From positions 372,001 through 436,000 of the forward strand of contig NZ_JAPWKF010000010.1 in the NCBI RefSeq assembly GCF_028283685.1: a stretch of DNA of 64,000 nt. Reading direction: 5' to 3'. The stretch's first letter is position 1. Each line of letters begins with the position of its first letter. The position numbers and the translations under genes were made by a program. Origin of the DNA: Edaphobacter sp. GTDB taxonomy: Bacteria > Acidobacteriota > Terriglobia > Terriglobales > Acidobacteriaceae. Shown piece after piece: positions 32,450-41,473 of the stretch. Under the pieces are notes generated by a model that was not told where the DNA came from, did not search any database, and saw nothing but the letters and a program-made list of their open reading frames with translations.

Positions 32450-34501
32450 TTATGCGAACAAGCCCGTTTCGATTTGTTGGTCATCGCTCTTTGTCCCCAT
32501 GTCTGCATCAAGCGGCAATACGCCACTACGAAGAAGAAAGCGGGCAGTCGCGTCGAACTCCTCCGGCGCATTTGTTGGATCATCTGTCGATCCGCGCGGC
32601 ACAAAGATGACCATCCCTTGCCGCGCGCGTGTCAGCAGCACGCGGTAAGCGTTCTTACGGTAGCTCCTCTTCTCTTCATTCTTCATGATGTTCCATTTGC
32701 TTGGAGCACCATGGCGCAGCGCACGTAGCTGCCACTGCTTTGCTATCCACACCATATCGCCACCCCAGCAGAGTCCAATCCAGTCCAGCTCCAGTCCCTG
32801 AATCTCAAACTCCGTAGCAAAGACTTCACAGCAATAGCTCGAGCGAACATCATTCGGGCCGGCAAGATACCAATGCTCCCACGCGTATTCCGCGTGAAAC
32901 GATGAGCTTGGCTCCAAGCCCTCCGCACGCAACCTGGCTGCACCCGATGACCCAACTAAACAGTATCGATTGTCACCACGTCGTTGTGCATGCAGCTTCC
33001 TCCGGAGCGTATCGAGGCTGCGGGTAAGAAAGATTGGGAAACGCTGCGTGACACCAATCGCTGCGGCTCCATCAGCATCTCCATCAAGGACGCAGTTCAC
33101 CCAACTCGCCAGCTTCTCCGCTCGCAAACTGCGGTTTGAAGTGCGCAGATGAAGGTGTGGATTCGTGATAACAGTACAGTCGCTCGCTGCGTCTTCAAAC
33201 AACTTGTGGCCAGCGGTCGAAGGCCCTCCTTGAAGCACTTCTGGCGATGCATAAATAGTCCACTTCTTCCTGCTGCTACGCAGAGCGCGCCCCCACTCCT
33301 CGAGCCCCGCTTCACCATCGTTGATCTCCTGGCCGCCACCCACCAGTGCCACAACAAAAGACCAGTCCTCATGTCGTTCCATAATGCGGAGCAGCATCTC
33401 CGGTTCGGAGTAATCGCGCTGAAATTTCTTCATGTTTTGCGCACGATTCCATGCCCTTTGCGCTTCATCAAAAACGATGGCGTGATTCGATGGAGCACCT
33501 TGATCTCTGTCGGTATAGTTCTTTGCAAACACATGAACGTTTTCGATCAACGTCCGCGCATGTTCCTTGGCCTCATGCGCTCGAGTCCCCTGGCGTTGAC
33601 TCTCCTGCGCGAAGAGATGCTGTAACACCTTTACCAGCGGACCATTTCCACTCATGAAGTGAATAGGGTTCTCTTTGTTCTCGCTCGCGTGAGCGAGCCC
33701 CAGGCCCACCAGTGTCTTTCCCGAACCCGGCACGCCGGTAAGAAAACAGATACCGTGTCGCTGCTGCTCTCGCGCTATGTTCATGTAGTCCTGAATTGTC
33801 TCCCGGACGGCTTCAATCTCGTGTTCCGAGGCCTCTGACTTGGCAATCGCTCCGATGGATAGGCCGTTCCGCAGTGCAAGCGCGGCGTCGATGATACTCG
33901 GCACAGGAAAGTACGGACTGCTCTCCCATTCCGACACCGCAATCTGTCCCGTTGCATGCCGCTCGATGTTCAACAGGAGTGCCGGCAGATGCTCCCACGA
34001 ACAGCTCGTCACAGGAGCAATCCAGTACGAGGACGTCTGAGGATAAAACTCCTGCTGATTTAGGGCCAGGTAATCAGGCGCCGATGCCCCAGCTAATACG
34101 AGCACCGGTACAATCTTCCGCTTGTCGGAGGCCTTGTGAAAGTAGTGCAACAAAAGTGCATACGTCTCTGCCTGTTGCTTTGCGCCTGCGCCCGCCTCAC
34201 TCGTCTTCGCTTCGACGATCACGATCGTGTCCCGAACCAGCACAACGACATCAATTCGTCGCGCCTTCCGCGGCACGTCAAACTCCAGCACCACTCCCCA
34301 CCCGGTAGCCGTCGCGGACTGCTGCATGCATTCCCCGAGGGTTTGTCGCAACGATCGAAGATCGCGCTCCCAGGTCAGTGTCTGATCCACAAACTGGGCA
34401 GTGAAGCCTTCGTGCGCGTATGCCGTCGACAATCTCGCCAGCAACGTATCAAACGATTCCGATAAGAACTGCGCCGCAGTAGAAAAGTAAAAGGAGGCCA
34501 T
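32450..34501 (-). CDS. PD-(D/E)XK-like nuclease fused to a DUF2075 (superfamily 1) helicase
   Basis: 683 residues. Residues ~65-115 look like a PD-(D/E)XK nuclease core: Glu73 (VVLEFD), Asp84 (RRIDVVVLV), then Glu97-x-Lys99 (VIVEAKTS) and a following Gln-rich helix (KQQAETYALLL). The DUF2075/Schlafen-group-3-like helicase has Walker A GVPGSGKT (256-263), Walker B VFDEAQRAW (~343), ALVGGGQEIND, the FEIQGLELDWIGLCWGGD segment and NAYRVLLTRARQGMVIFVPRG near the end. ATP-driven nucleic-acid processing with cleavage is predicted. It interrupts the lipB-lpdA neighbourhood and has less G/C-biased codons than lpdA. Proteins of this design often appear in defence islands; no partner gene is adjacent. 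Confidence 0.85.
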   Translation of the reverse strand: MASFYFSTAAQFLSESFDTLLARLSTAYAHEGFTAQFVDQTLTWERDLRSLRQTLGECMQQSATATGWGVVLEFDVPRKARRIDVVVLVRDTIVIVEAKTSEAGAGAKQQAETYALLLHYFHKASDKRKIVPVLVLAGASAPDYLALNQQEFYPQTSSYWIAPVTSCSWEHLPALLLNIERHATGQIAVSEWESSPYFPVPSIIDAALALRNGLSIGAIAKSEASEHEIEAVRETIQDYMNIAREQQRHGICFLTGVPGSGKTLVGLGLAHASENKENPIHFMSGNGPLVKVLQHLFAQESQRQGTRAHEAKEHARTLIENVHVFAKNYTDRDQGAPSNHAIVFDEAQRAWNRAQNMKKFQRDYSEPEMLLRIMERHEDWSFVVALVGGGQEINDGEAGLEEWGRALRSSRKKWTIYASPEVLQGGPSTAGHKLFEDAASDCTVITNPHLHLRTSNRSLRAEKLASWVNCVLDGDADGAAAIGVTQRFPIFLTRSLDTLRRKLHAQRRGDNRYCLVGSSGAARLRAEGLEPSSSFHAEYAWEHWYLAGPNDVRSSYCCEVFATEFEIQGLELDWIGLCWGGDMVWIAKQWQLRALRHGAPSKWNIMKNEEKRSYRKNAYRVLLTRARQGMVIFVPRGSTDDPTNAPEEFDATARFLLRSGVLPLDADMGTKSDDQQIETGLFA

Positions 34502-34548
34502 AAGACAAGGTTGGAGGCCAGGATATCAACCATCTCGCATGCACCTGC

Positions 34549-34576
34549 AAAAGAAAAGGCGGCCCGAAGGCCGCCT
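34549..34576 (-). terminator. Intrinsic terminator of lpdA
   Basis: On the minus strand an 8-bp stem AGGCGGCC-TTCG-GGCCGCCT is closed by a TTCG tetraloop and followed by TTTTCTTTT, 22 bp after the lpdA stop. It is a textbook intrinsic terminator and separates lpdA from the helicase gene. Confidence 0.9.
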
Positions 34577-34598
34577 CTTTATGCATCAGTCTATGCCA

Positions 34599-36020
34599 CT
34601 AAACGTTGATCGCCTTACCCTCAACGCTCGAGAACGCATCCAGCAGTGCCTCCGCAACCGTCGGGTGAGCGTGGATGGTGAACATCATCTCCTCCACCGT
34701 CGCCTCCAGCTGCATCGCCGTCACGGCCTCTGCGATGATCTCCGTCGCATACGGTCCGATGATGTGTACGCCGAGAATCTCGCCGTACTTCGCATCCGCG
34801 ACCACCTTCACGAAGCCGTCATGTGCATCGAGAATCGTCGCCTTCGAGTTGCCGACGAACGGGAACTTGCCGATCTTGACCTGGTAGCCCTTCTCCTTCG
34901 CCTGCGCTTCGGTGAGGCCGACGCTGCCGATCTGCGGCTCCGTGTACGTGCAGCCCGGGATACGCAGCCGGTTGATCGGCTTTGCATACTGCCCGGCAAT
35001 CTTCGCCGCCACCACCAGACCCGCCATCGCACCCACGTGCGCCAGCTGCGGCATGCCGCCGACGATATCGCCGATCGCATACACGCCCGGCTCCGTCGTC
35101 TCCATCCACTCATTGGTCATCACAAAGCCGCGCTCTGGCTTGATCGACGTCTTCTCCAGGCCAATGCCCTCCGTGCGCGGCGAGCGGCCAACGGCCATCA
35201 GCACCTTCTCGGCTTCCTTCACCTGCGGCTTACCGTTCGAGTCCGTCCAGGTGACCTTCACGCCGCCCTTGGTCTTCTCGATCTTGGTGTCCTTGATCGA
35301 CAGGTTCACGTCGATGCCGCGCTTCTTGAACTGGCGCAGCAGCTCCTTCGACACGTCCTCATCCTCCACCGGAACCAGCCGCGGCAGCACTTCGAGGATC
35401 GTTACCTCCGCGCCAAAGCTCTTGAAGATCGACGCAAACTCAACACCCACCGCACCCGAGCCGATCACGATCAGCGACTTCGGCGCCTCGGCGATCTTCA
35501 GAATCTCGTAGTTGGTCAGGATCGTGTCATCCGGCTTGTAGCCCGGCAGAACGCGCGCATCCGACCCCGTGGCCAGCACAACCTTCTTCGCCTTGATGGT
35601 GTCAGTCTTGCCGTCGGCCAACTTCACGCTGATGGTGTGAACGCCGTCCTTCGCCGAACCGGTCAGCGTGCCGAATCCCTTGAAGGTCGTGATCTTGTTC
35701 TTCTTCATCAGGAAGTCGAGCCCCTTGGTGTGACGCGTGATCACGTCGTCCTTGCGGGCCATCACGTTCTTCCAGTTCAGCTTCGGCGCCGAGACGCCGT
35801 CGATACCGTAGGTCTCGCCATGCTTCAGATGGTCCCAGATCTCCGCCGTAAACAGCAGCGCCTTGGTAGGAATGCAGCCCCAAAGCAGGCAAGTGCCGCC
35901 GAGTCTGTCATTTGCATCGACCAACGCTACCTTCAAACCGTACTGCGCCGCGCGGATGCCGCAGGTATAACCCGCCGGGCCGCCGCCAAGAACCACAACG
36001 TCAAAGATCGTATCTGCCAA
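34599..36020 (-). CDS. lpdA: Dihydrolipoyl dehydrogenase (E3)
   Basis: 473 residues, full length. FAD-binding GGGPAGYTCGIRAAQYG is at the start, then the redox-active disulfide in GGTCLLWGCIPTKALL (two Cys five apart; the LLW between them replaces the more usual LNV), a second Rossmann motif VIGSGAVGVEFASIF, and the C-terminal catalytic His-Glu dyad in IHAHPTVAEALLDA. It re-oxidises dihydrolipoyl groups of 2-oxoacid dehydrogenase complexes and passes electrons to NAD+. It ends in a strong terminator, so it is its own transcription unit. E2, lipB and lpdA within 11 kb form a loose lipoate-dependent cluster. Confidence 0.96.
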   Translation of the reverse strand: MADTIFDVVVLGGGPAGYTCGIRAAQYGLKVALVDANDRLGGTCLLWGCIPTKALLFTAEIWDHLKHGETYGIDGVSAPKLNWKNVMARKDDVITRHTKGLDFLMKKNKITTFKGFGTLTGSAKDGVHTISVKLADGKTDTIKAKKVVLATGSDARVLPGYKPDDTILTNYEILKIAEAPKSLIVIGSGAVGVEFASIFKSFGAEVTILEVLPRLVPVEDEDVSKELLRQFKKRGIDVNLSIKDTKIEKTKGGVKVTWTDSNGKPQVKEAEKVLMAVGRSPRTEGIGLEKTSIKPERGFVMTNEWMETTEPGVYAIGDIVGGMPQLAHVGAMAGLVVAAKIAGQYAKPINRLRIPGCTYTEPQIGSVGLTEAQAKEKGYQVKIGKFPFVGNSKATILDAHDGFVKVVADAKYGEILGVHIIGPYATEIIAEAVTAMQLEATVEEMMFTIHAHPTVAEALLDAFSSVEGKAINV

Positions 36021-36080
36021 AGCACTCTCTCCTTCTGTATACCCCTGACATTTTAGAGTACCGAAGCTGTCAAGGGCTTA

Positions 36081-36130
36081 AACGACCGATACCCGCACGG
36101 AGAGGCCATCCCCGGCGGGTATCGGTCGTT
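36081..36130 (-). terminator. Long perfect hairpin upstream of lpdA
   Basis: A 16-bp perfect stem (AACGACCGATACCCGC, 36081-36096, with 36115-36130) and 18-nt loop. It follows the stop of a possible gene remnant at 36138 on the minus strand, so it is probably that gene's terminator left in place. Confidence 0.6.
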
Positions 36131-36137
36131 CTGTCAG

Positions 36138-36248
36138 TTAGTTGCCGTACGTCGCGTCCATATACCCCACGCGAGCCGCCATCCACGTCTTCAGGTAGAC
36201 GATCTCGCCTTGATATGTCCCCTCAGCCACCTCATTCGGCACGCCATT
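36138..36248 (-). pseudogene. Possible C-terminal remnant of a CotH-like protein
   Basis: The last ~36 codons of a minus-strand frame read ...GEIVYLKTWMAARVGYMDATYGN then TAA. The W-x3-R-x3-(M/L)D ending resembles the C-termini of CotH kinase-type proteins (WL..R..W.D). A 16-bp terminator hairpin follows at the expected place. Upstream of about 36250 the frame runs into the promoter and antisense of the DUF2277 gene, so the rest of the gene is missing. Similarity is short and judged by eye. Confidence 0.33.
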
Positions 36249-36305
36249 CTGCTGTGAACCGCCCGAACACGATAAAGTGTTGGCGAAGAGGGGGAGGACA
36301 CACCC

Positions 36306-36575
36306 ATGTGCCGCAACATCAGAATGCTCTTTAACTTCGACCCGCCCGTCACCGACGACGAGATCCACGCCGCCGCCCTGCAGTTCGTCCGCAAGATCAG
36401 CGGCTTCAACAAGCCCTCGAAGGCAAACGAAGAGGCCTTCCAGCAGGCCATCGACGAGATCGCCCAGACCTCCGCCAAGCTCCTCGCCGCCCTCGAAACC
36501 AACGCCGCACCAAGAAACCGCGAAGAAGAGGCCGCACGCCTCAGGGCCCGCAGCGCGCTCCGCTTCCAGAGCTGA
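36306..36575 (+). CDS. DUF2277 family small protein
   Basis: 89 residues. It matches DUF2277 (PF10041): starts MCRNIRMLFNFDPPVTDDEI, then AALQFVRKISGFNKPSKANEEAF and an alpha-helical C-terminus. GGGGGAGG lies about 8 nt upstream of the ATG. The family is a small cytosolic protein found mainly in Actinobacteria and Acidobacteria with no assigned function. The CRNI start and the R-K-[IV]-S-G-F/Y motif are its most conserved parts and both are present. Confidence 0.9.
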   Translation: MCRNIRMLFNFDPPVTDDEIHAAALQFVRKISGFNKPSKANEEAFQQAIDEIAQTSAKLLAALETNAAPRNREEEAARLRARSALRFQS

Positions 36576-36596
36576 ACCAACGAGGTCACCCGGAGA

Positions 36597-37526
36597 CTAT
36601 GCCGGCCTTTCGCCTGTCTTCACCGAAATATTGGCAAAACCCCGGTAGTTGCCCCAGGCCATCACCGCATCGACCAGCGGCCAGCCAATCGGAGCCCCCT
36701 TGGGGCGATAGAACACAGATAGCGGCAGCTTGATGGCGTCTTTGGCAATACGAAGCAGGGTCACGCGCAGAAGCTGTCTCCGCTTCCTGTCTCCCGTAGG
36801 GTCGCCGAAGATCGAGCCATGCTTTTGCGCCAGAATAAAGTTCCGCTCACCATACTTCAGGCGATGCTCATACAGCTCTGCCAGAGTCACGGGGTTACGA
36901 TGCACCACAACGGCTTCGGGAACGAAGCCGAATCGATACCCCGCGGCGGAGAGCCTGAGCCCCAGATCCGTGTCATCGTGTCCTGCGCTCGCATCGAAGC
37001 CACCGATCTCCTCTACCGCCGCTCGATTGAAGATCGCGTTCGGCGTAGCGGTATAGCGAACCTTATTTCCAGGATCTGACAGATCGGGCTGCGCCACCCA
37101 GGCTGGCTGGTGCCGCTCCACCAGCGTCCTCAGCCGATAAGGCCTTACATAGCCTCCAAGAGCCCCTGTGTTTTCCGGAGCTTCCTCCATGGCATCGATC
37201 AGCCGGGCCATCCACTGCGGATCGGCCACGCAGTCACTGTCAATGCTGAGAACCCACTGACCCTTGGCAGCAGCAAATCCCGCATTGCGCGCGTTGCCGG
37301 ACCCCTTTTCAAGGGCGCGAACCAGCTTTACCTGCGGGAAGCGTTCCGCAATCCACTCCCAGCTACCGTCCGTCGAGCCGTTGTCGGCCACGATGACTTC
37401 GAAGCGCTCGCGAGGATAGCTTTGCGCCTCCACGCTTTCCAGAGTGTCCCCAATCGTGCCACGCGAGTTATAGCAGGGCATGACGACTGAGACGAATGGT
37501 TTCAGAGGTTTAGTGGTGGAGTTCAT
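36597..37526 (-). CDS. Glycosyltransferase family 2
   Basis: 309 residues, a GT-A fold enzyme: SVVMPCYNSRGTIGDTLESV at the start, VIVADNGSTDGSWEWI, the Asp-x-Asp metal motif in VLSIDSDCVADPQW and the acceptor-side motif AGHDDTDLGLRLSAAGYRF. A C-terminal amphipathic region (LLRIAKDAIKLPLSVFY) may dock it to the membrane. It should add one sugar from a nucleotide donor to a lipid-linked glycan. It starts the polysaccharide locus that fills the rest of the window, and its stop is 21 bp from the convergent DUF2277 gene. Donor and acceptor cannot be inferred. Confidence 0.92.
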   Translation of the reverse strand: MNSTTKPLKPFVSVVMPCYNSRGTIGDTLESVEAQSYPRERFEVIVADNGSTDGSWEWIAERFPQVKLVRALEKGSGNARNAGFAAAKGQWVLSIDSDCVADPQWMARLIDAMEEAPENTGALGGYVRPYRLRTLVERHQPAWVAQPDLSDPGNKVRYTATPNAIFNRAAVEEIGGFDASAGHDDTDLGLRLSAAGYRFGFVPEAVVVHRNPVTLAELYEHRLKYGERNFILAQKHGSIFGDPTGDRKRRQLLRVTLLRIAKDAIKLPLSVFYRPKGAPIGWPLVDAVMAWGNYRGFANISVKTGERPA

Positions 37527-37660
37527 GGTGCTCGCTGGGGCAAATGAGATGGACCATTGCAGCTAGCTTAGCAGCCGGACTCCCTCGTCACTACGCGCCA
37601 GCCGCCGAAAACTGGCAGATACTTGCCCTGCCGAAGAGCCCTGACAGGGCTCACTCGCTA

Positions 37661-38860
37661 CTAATTCAGCGTCGGCTCGCTGACCTGCACTGCGGGGAAG
37701 TGACGGTCTTTCCATCGAAGCATTGGCTTCTCAATAAAGTGCCACGAAAGCCATGCGGAGAGAATCGTCAACACCACTGACAGCAGTGCCTGCGGAATCT
37801 CATAAGGCCGCTTGAGGGCTGCCATGAAGACTCGATTGACCAGGAACGCGACGATCATATGAAACAGATACATCGCATAGCTGATGGTTCCGATAAATTG
37901 GAACGGCCTCGTACGTAGTAGTCGGCAGACCCACCACTCTGTATTTGCGCGCATGACAAGCAATCCCACCAGGCTGGTCGCCGCAATAGAGATCAGGCCC
38001 AGCCCGATGCTGAGAAACAGCGGCGATTGCCGGAGGTCGGCTCCCGGCGCAGGCCGCAGGACGATGACGATAAGCGCCAGAAGGCATACGGAAACCAGAG
38101 CGACAATCTGCAGACCGCGTGTCATCCGAAGCTTGCCGTACATCTCGCGTATATCGAACATGTCGAAGAGCATTGCGAGGAACGCCCCATAAAGTAGAGC
38201 GTCGAGCCGCGTAAAAATACAGAAGTATGCGGCTTGCTCGCCGTACTGCATGCGAAGCCAGGCCGACACAAGGCAAACCGCAATCCCAACGCCGATTGCG
38301 ACATTCCTATTGAAATGAAGAACCACCGGGGCCCAAAGCAGGTAGAAGTACTCCTCCACCGAAAGTGACCAGTAGATTGTCGTCGCGGCGGATAGCTTGG
38401 GATCCAGGCCGACCTCCGCCACCGTCAGATGCGGGAAAAGCGTAGGAATATGCGTCAGGTAATAGCCGAGGTGAGTCAACAGGCCGCGGAAGAACTCAAG
38501 GTCTTTAGGAGAGATCGCCTGCAGGAACAACAGCTGATGCAGCAGAAACTCTCCCGGATGAATAGCGTGTTTTGCGATAAGCCCCAACAACAATACGGCC
38601 GCGGTCGCAACAAGATACGGTGGCGCAATGCGGATCATGCGGCGCGAATAAAACGTCTTGTACGCTTGCTGCTTGCCACGCAGACCAAGAAGGATCTTCG
38701 TGATCAGATACCCGGACAGAGCAAAGAAAATGTCGACGCCAACCCATCCATAGGTGGGCAATTTCCAGAGCATATGCGAGAAGCCCGCATAATGAACGCC
38801 GAAGACCAGGAAGATAGCGATAGCGCGGAGACCGTCGAGCTCGACAATTCTTCTGTTCAT
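37661..38860 (-). CDS. Integral-membrane O-acyltransferase (acyltransferase_3), copy 1
   Basis: 399 residues with about ten membrane helices. N-terminal ELDGLRAIAIFLVFGVHYAGF carries the conserved Arg and the proposed catalytic His23; GVDIFFALSGYLITKI and the RRMIRIAPPY basic segment follow; SVEEYFYLLWAPVVL is a further family motif. It is expected to move acetyl or acyl groups from a cytoplasmic donor to sugar hydroxyls of a glycan at the membrane (OafA/NodX type). There is no fused SGNH domain. It is one of five such enzymes in this locus. Confidence 0.93.
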   Translation of the reverse strand: MNRRIVELDGLRAIAIFLVFGVHYAGFSHMLWKLPTYGWVGVDIFFALSGYLITKILLGLRGKQQAYKTFYSRRMIRIAPPYLVATAAVLLLGLIAKHAIHPGEFLLHQLLFLQAISPKDLEFFRGLLTHLGYYLTHIPTLFPHLTVAEVGLDPKLSAATTIYWSLSVEEYFYLLWAPVVLHFNRNVAIGVGIAVCLVSAWLRMQYGEQAAYFCIFTRLDALLYGAFLAMLFDMFDIREMYGKLRMTRGLQIVALVSVCLLALIVIVLRPAPGADLRQSPLFLSIGLGLISIAATSLVGLLVMRANTEWWVCRLLRTRPFQFIGTISYAMYLFHMIVAFLVNRVFMAALKRPYEIPQALLSVVLTILSAWLSWHFIEKPMLRWKDRHFPAVQVSEPTLN

Positions 38861-38915
38861 ACCAGGAAATTCACCACCATTGAATCCTTCGATAAAGAAG
38901 GTCGTATTTAGCCAC

Positions 38916-40016
38916 TCACCGCTTCAGCAGTGAACCGGAGCGAAAGACTCCAAATGCAAAATCACGCGCCATGCCGCGCATCGGTGAGCGGCGAGGATAC
39001 TGCCCGGTGCGGCCGGAACGTAATGCAGGAACGGCATATCCACCCGATGCAGTGAGCTTGAGAAACGCACCCAGGCGAGCCGGAAGGCCGGCATCCGTGT
39101 CAAAGATCCGTGCGCGCACGCGGTTGGACTTTGCGCCGCGCTCGAGAATGCGTGCTGCCTTGTGCGCCAGAGGAGCAGTTCCTTCCGCAAGGGGATGGGC
39201 TGCAAGACCATCAAGATATTCGACAGCGTGCTCCTCGATCATTGCCCGCTGGAGGTCGTTGCGTGGCCTGGATGCACCAGCAAGCGAATCACCCAGCCCG
39301 GTTGCGATGCCTCCCATCACGTTGTTGCCGTGCTGCCGGTACAGTGCCAGCGCATCCGGAAGCAACACGACACCACCGAAGATCGTTCCAAGAAACCAGA
39401 TCCAGCGATCGTGGGACATCGGTTCTTCTCCCGGAAGCGAGCAGAAGCGATCGTGATTGTTCGCTACCTGCAACAGCTCGCGTCGAAAGACCATGGCATA
39501 GCCATACGACCCCTGCAGCGGATGAAGGGCGCATGGCTCAAATGCCTCGCGTCGTGGATAGTCGGGGATGCGGCGGCCGCTGCGCTCCTCGCCCCCTTCC
39601 CAGAGTTCTCCGGAATGGACACACAGCTTCACGCCGGGGTCGCGGAAGGTCTCCGCACAGATCTCCAGCTTGTTCTCCATCCACACGTCGTCCTGATCGC
39701 AGAAGGAGATGAGATCGCCCCTGCAAAGCTCGACTGCCTTGATGAAGTTGTCGCCGTACCCAAGCCGCGTCTCATTGCGATGAAAACGAACCGCAAAGGG
39801 GGCGGTGCGGGCAAATGCAGCGACGACCTCTGCCGTCTCGTCGCTGGATTGGTCGTCTGTGATGACGATCTCCATCGGCAGACGCGTTTGACGCGCCAGG
39901 CTATCGAGTTGATCCCGAAGAAAGCGCGCGCCATTGTAGGTAGCCATGCAGATAGAGATACTTCGCTCCGCGACTGCCTTGGATGAATAAGCGCCCGCGT
40001 CCGCGGAAGAGGTCAT
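38916..40016 (-). CDS. Glycosyltransferase family 2 (rhamnosyltransferase-like)
   Basis: 366 residues. GT-A motifs are SICMATYNGARFLRDQLDSL, IVITDDQSSDETAEVV, LISFCDQDDVWMENKLE and HDRWIWFLG, the pattern of WbbL/RfbF-like rhamnosyl- or galactosyltransferases. Its ATG overlaps the stop of the flippase gene by four bases (ATGA at 40013-40016), so the two are translationally coupled. That coupling suggests it finishes or initiates the unit exported by that flippase. The sugar specificity is inferred only from the general motif style. Confidence 0.92.
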   Translation of the reverse strand: MTSSADAGAYSSKAVAERSISICMATYNGARFLRDQLDSLARQTRLPMEIVITDDQSSDETAEVVAAFARTAPFAVRFHRNETRLGYGDNFIKAVELCRGDLISFCDQDDVWMENKLEICAETFRDPGVKLCVHSGELWEGGEERSGRRIPDYPRREAFEPCALHPLQGSYGYAMVFRRELLQVANNHDRFCSLPGEEPMSHDRWIWFLGTIFGGVVLLPDALALYRQHGNNVMGGIATGLGDSLAGASRPRNDLQRAMIEEHAVEYLDGLAAHPLAEGTAPLAHKAARILERGAKSNRVRARIFDTDAGLPARLGAFLKLTASGGYAVPALRSGRTGQYPRRSPMRGMARDFAFGVFRSGSLLKR

Positions 40017-41473
40017 GCAACCACCTCTTGTGAGGGGCCCTTTGAACCAAACTTCAACCGCAGCAATTTGCCGACTGCGGGGCTAATCCTGAGGGACCAA
40101 ACAATCGAGACCGCAATGATCGCAAGCTCGATGAGTGTGCGCACCGAAAGAATCTTTTGCGGCGGGAAGACGGCTGCCAGCAACACCAGGCCAAGGCCAG
40201 TCAGCACGCGCGTCCATCCGTTGATCTTGCTGCCGACGGCGAACAGCAGGGCGGAGTCAATCGCCATGCGGAAGGTCCACGCCCATGCCGCTCCAATCAG
40301 ACCGAAAAAATGCAGTCCCAGCCACAACACACCGAGAAAGGGAACCAGTTCAATGGCATGAAACTTCGCCACCACATCGGGCTTCTCCATCGCCTGCAGC
40401 TGGCCGTACGGAATGTAACCGAGGGCGTTGAGCCATATTCCAATCAGCAGTACGACGCCGACTCCCCAGGAATGATCCGCAAAGCTGCTTCCGACCCACA
40501 GCCGCATGAAGATAGGCATGGAGGCGATGCCAATCACACAGATCGGCGTCATGACCGCCGCCAGTGCTGCCACCGCGCTGTAAGCCAGCTTGCCGCTCTC
40601 TTCTGGAGTGCTCGCCTGGCTCAGCCTCGGGAACAGGCTGGTCTGCAATGACCCTGGAATAACCGATGCGCGACTGACGAGGTTGAACGGCACGGAGTAA
40701 AAGGCAACAGCTTGTGCGTTCAGCACGCTGCCCACCAGCATGCGATCGGCAGTTGTCAGAATCGGATTCAGAAGATTGGTGACAGTAATCCAGCCGCCGT
40801 AAGAGAACAGTGGCTTGACCAGCCTGCGGTCGTACCCACCGCCCTTGAAAAGCGGCATCGCCGTCCACAAGGTAAAGCAATAAGGAGCGGCAGACACGAT
40901 GCGTGTGATCAGTACTGCTGCAATCAGCCATTCCAGGTTAGGCCCGTGGAACTTGGCCACCGCCAGCGGCACGATCTGCGAAAGTATGGCGCCCACGACA
41001 CCCACAATGTTGTAGGAAGCGAAGCGCTCGCGCGCCTGCACGGCGCCGCCGATCATTCCGGTTACGATGGAGATCGGCACCGAGGAGGCAAGCCAGGGCA
41101 GGCTGGCCATCACCTCTGCCCGCATGTTCTCCGGCATCTTGAACGTCGTCATGAAGACCGGCCGTGCAGCAAGATAAACCGCGATCCCGCCAACCAGACC
41201 GAATCCCAGATTCACCAGCAGTGCCGTCCAGAAAACGCTCTCGCGTTCCTTCGTCTGCTCCGGCTTATGAAGCCGCGCAATGTGGTACGTTGCAGCGCGG
41301 CTGATGCCGGGATCGAAGAGGCCAAAGTATCCCAGGAAAAGCCAGACCAGAGCCAGAACGCCGTACCGCGCATCCCCAATCGTACGCAGGTAGATTGGAA
41401 CGGTCACCATACCGATAAACATGGGGAGGATGGAACCAAGAAGGTTGTAAAGGGTATTTCGTTTTAGGCTCAT
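40013..41473 (-). CDS. Wzx-like polysaccharide flippase (MOP/PST family)
   Basis: 486 residues with 12-14 hydrophobic helices in the alternating pattern of the RfbX/Wzx family (MSLKRNTLYNLLGSILPMFIGMVTVPIYLRTIGDARYG at the start; LVWLFLGYFGLFDPGISRA; TTADRMLVGSVLNAQAVAFY). It should flip undecaprenyl-linked repeat units across the inner membrane in a Wzy-type pathway. The stop overlaps the next GT2 start. A 463-bp A+T-richer region separates it from the divergent acyltransferase at 41937, probably the promoter for the flippase-GT2-acyltransferase-GT2 run. Confidence 0.9.
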   Translation of the reverse strand: MSLKRNTLYNLLGSILPMFIGMVTVPIYLRTIGDARYGVLALVWLFLGYFGLFDPGISRAATYHIARLHKPEQTKERESVFWTALLVNLGFGLVGGIAVYLAARPVFMTTFKMPENMRAEVMASLPWLASSVPISIVTGMIGGAVQARERFASYNIVGVVGAILSQIVPLAVAKFHGPNLEWLIAAVLITRIVSAAPYCFTLWTAMPLFKGGGYDRRLVKPLFSYGGWITVTNLLNPILTTADRMLVGSVLNAQAVAFYSVPFNLVSRASVIPGSLQTSLFPRLSQASTPEESGKLAYSAVAALAAVMTPICVIGIASMPIFMRLWVGSSFADHSWGVGVVLLIGIWLNALGYIPYGQLQAMEKPDVVAKFHAIELVPFLGVLWLGLHFFGLIGAAWAWTFRMAIDSALLFAVGSKINGWTRVLTGLGLVLLAAVFPPQKILSVRTLIELAIIAVSIVWSLRISPAVGKLLRLKFGSKGPSQEVVA

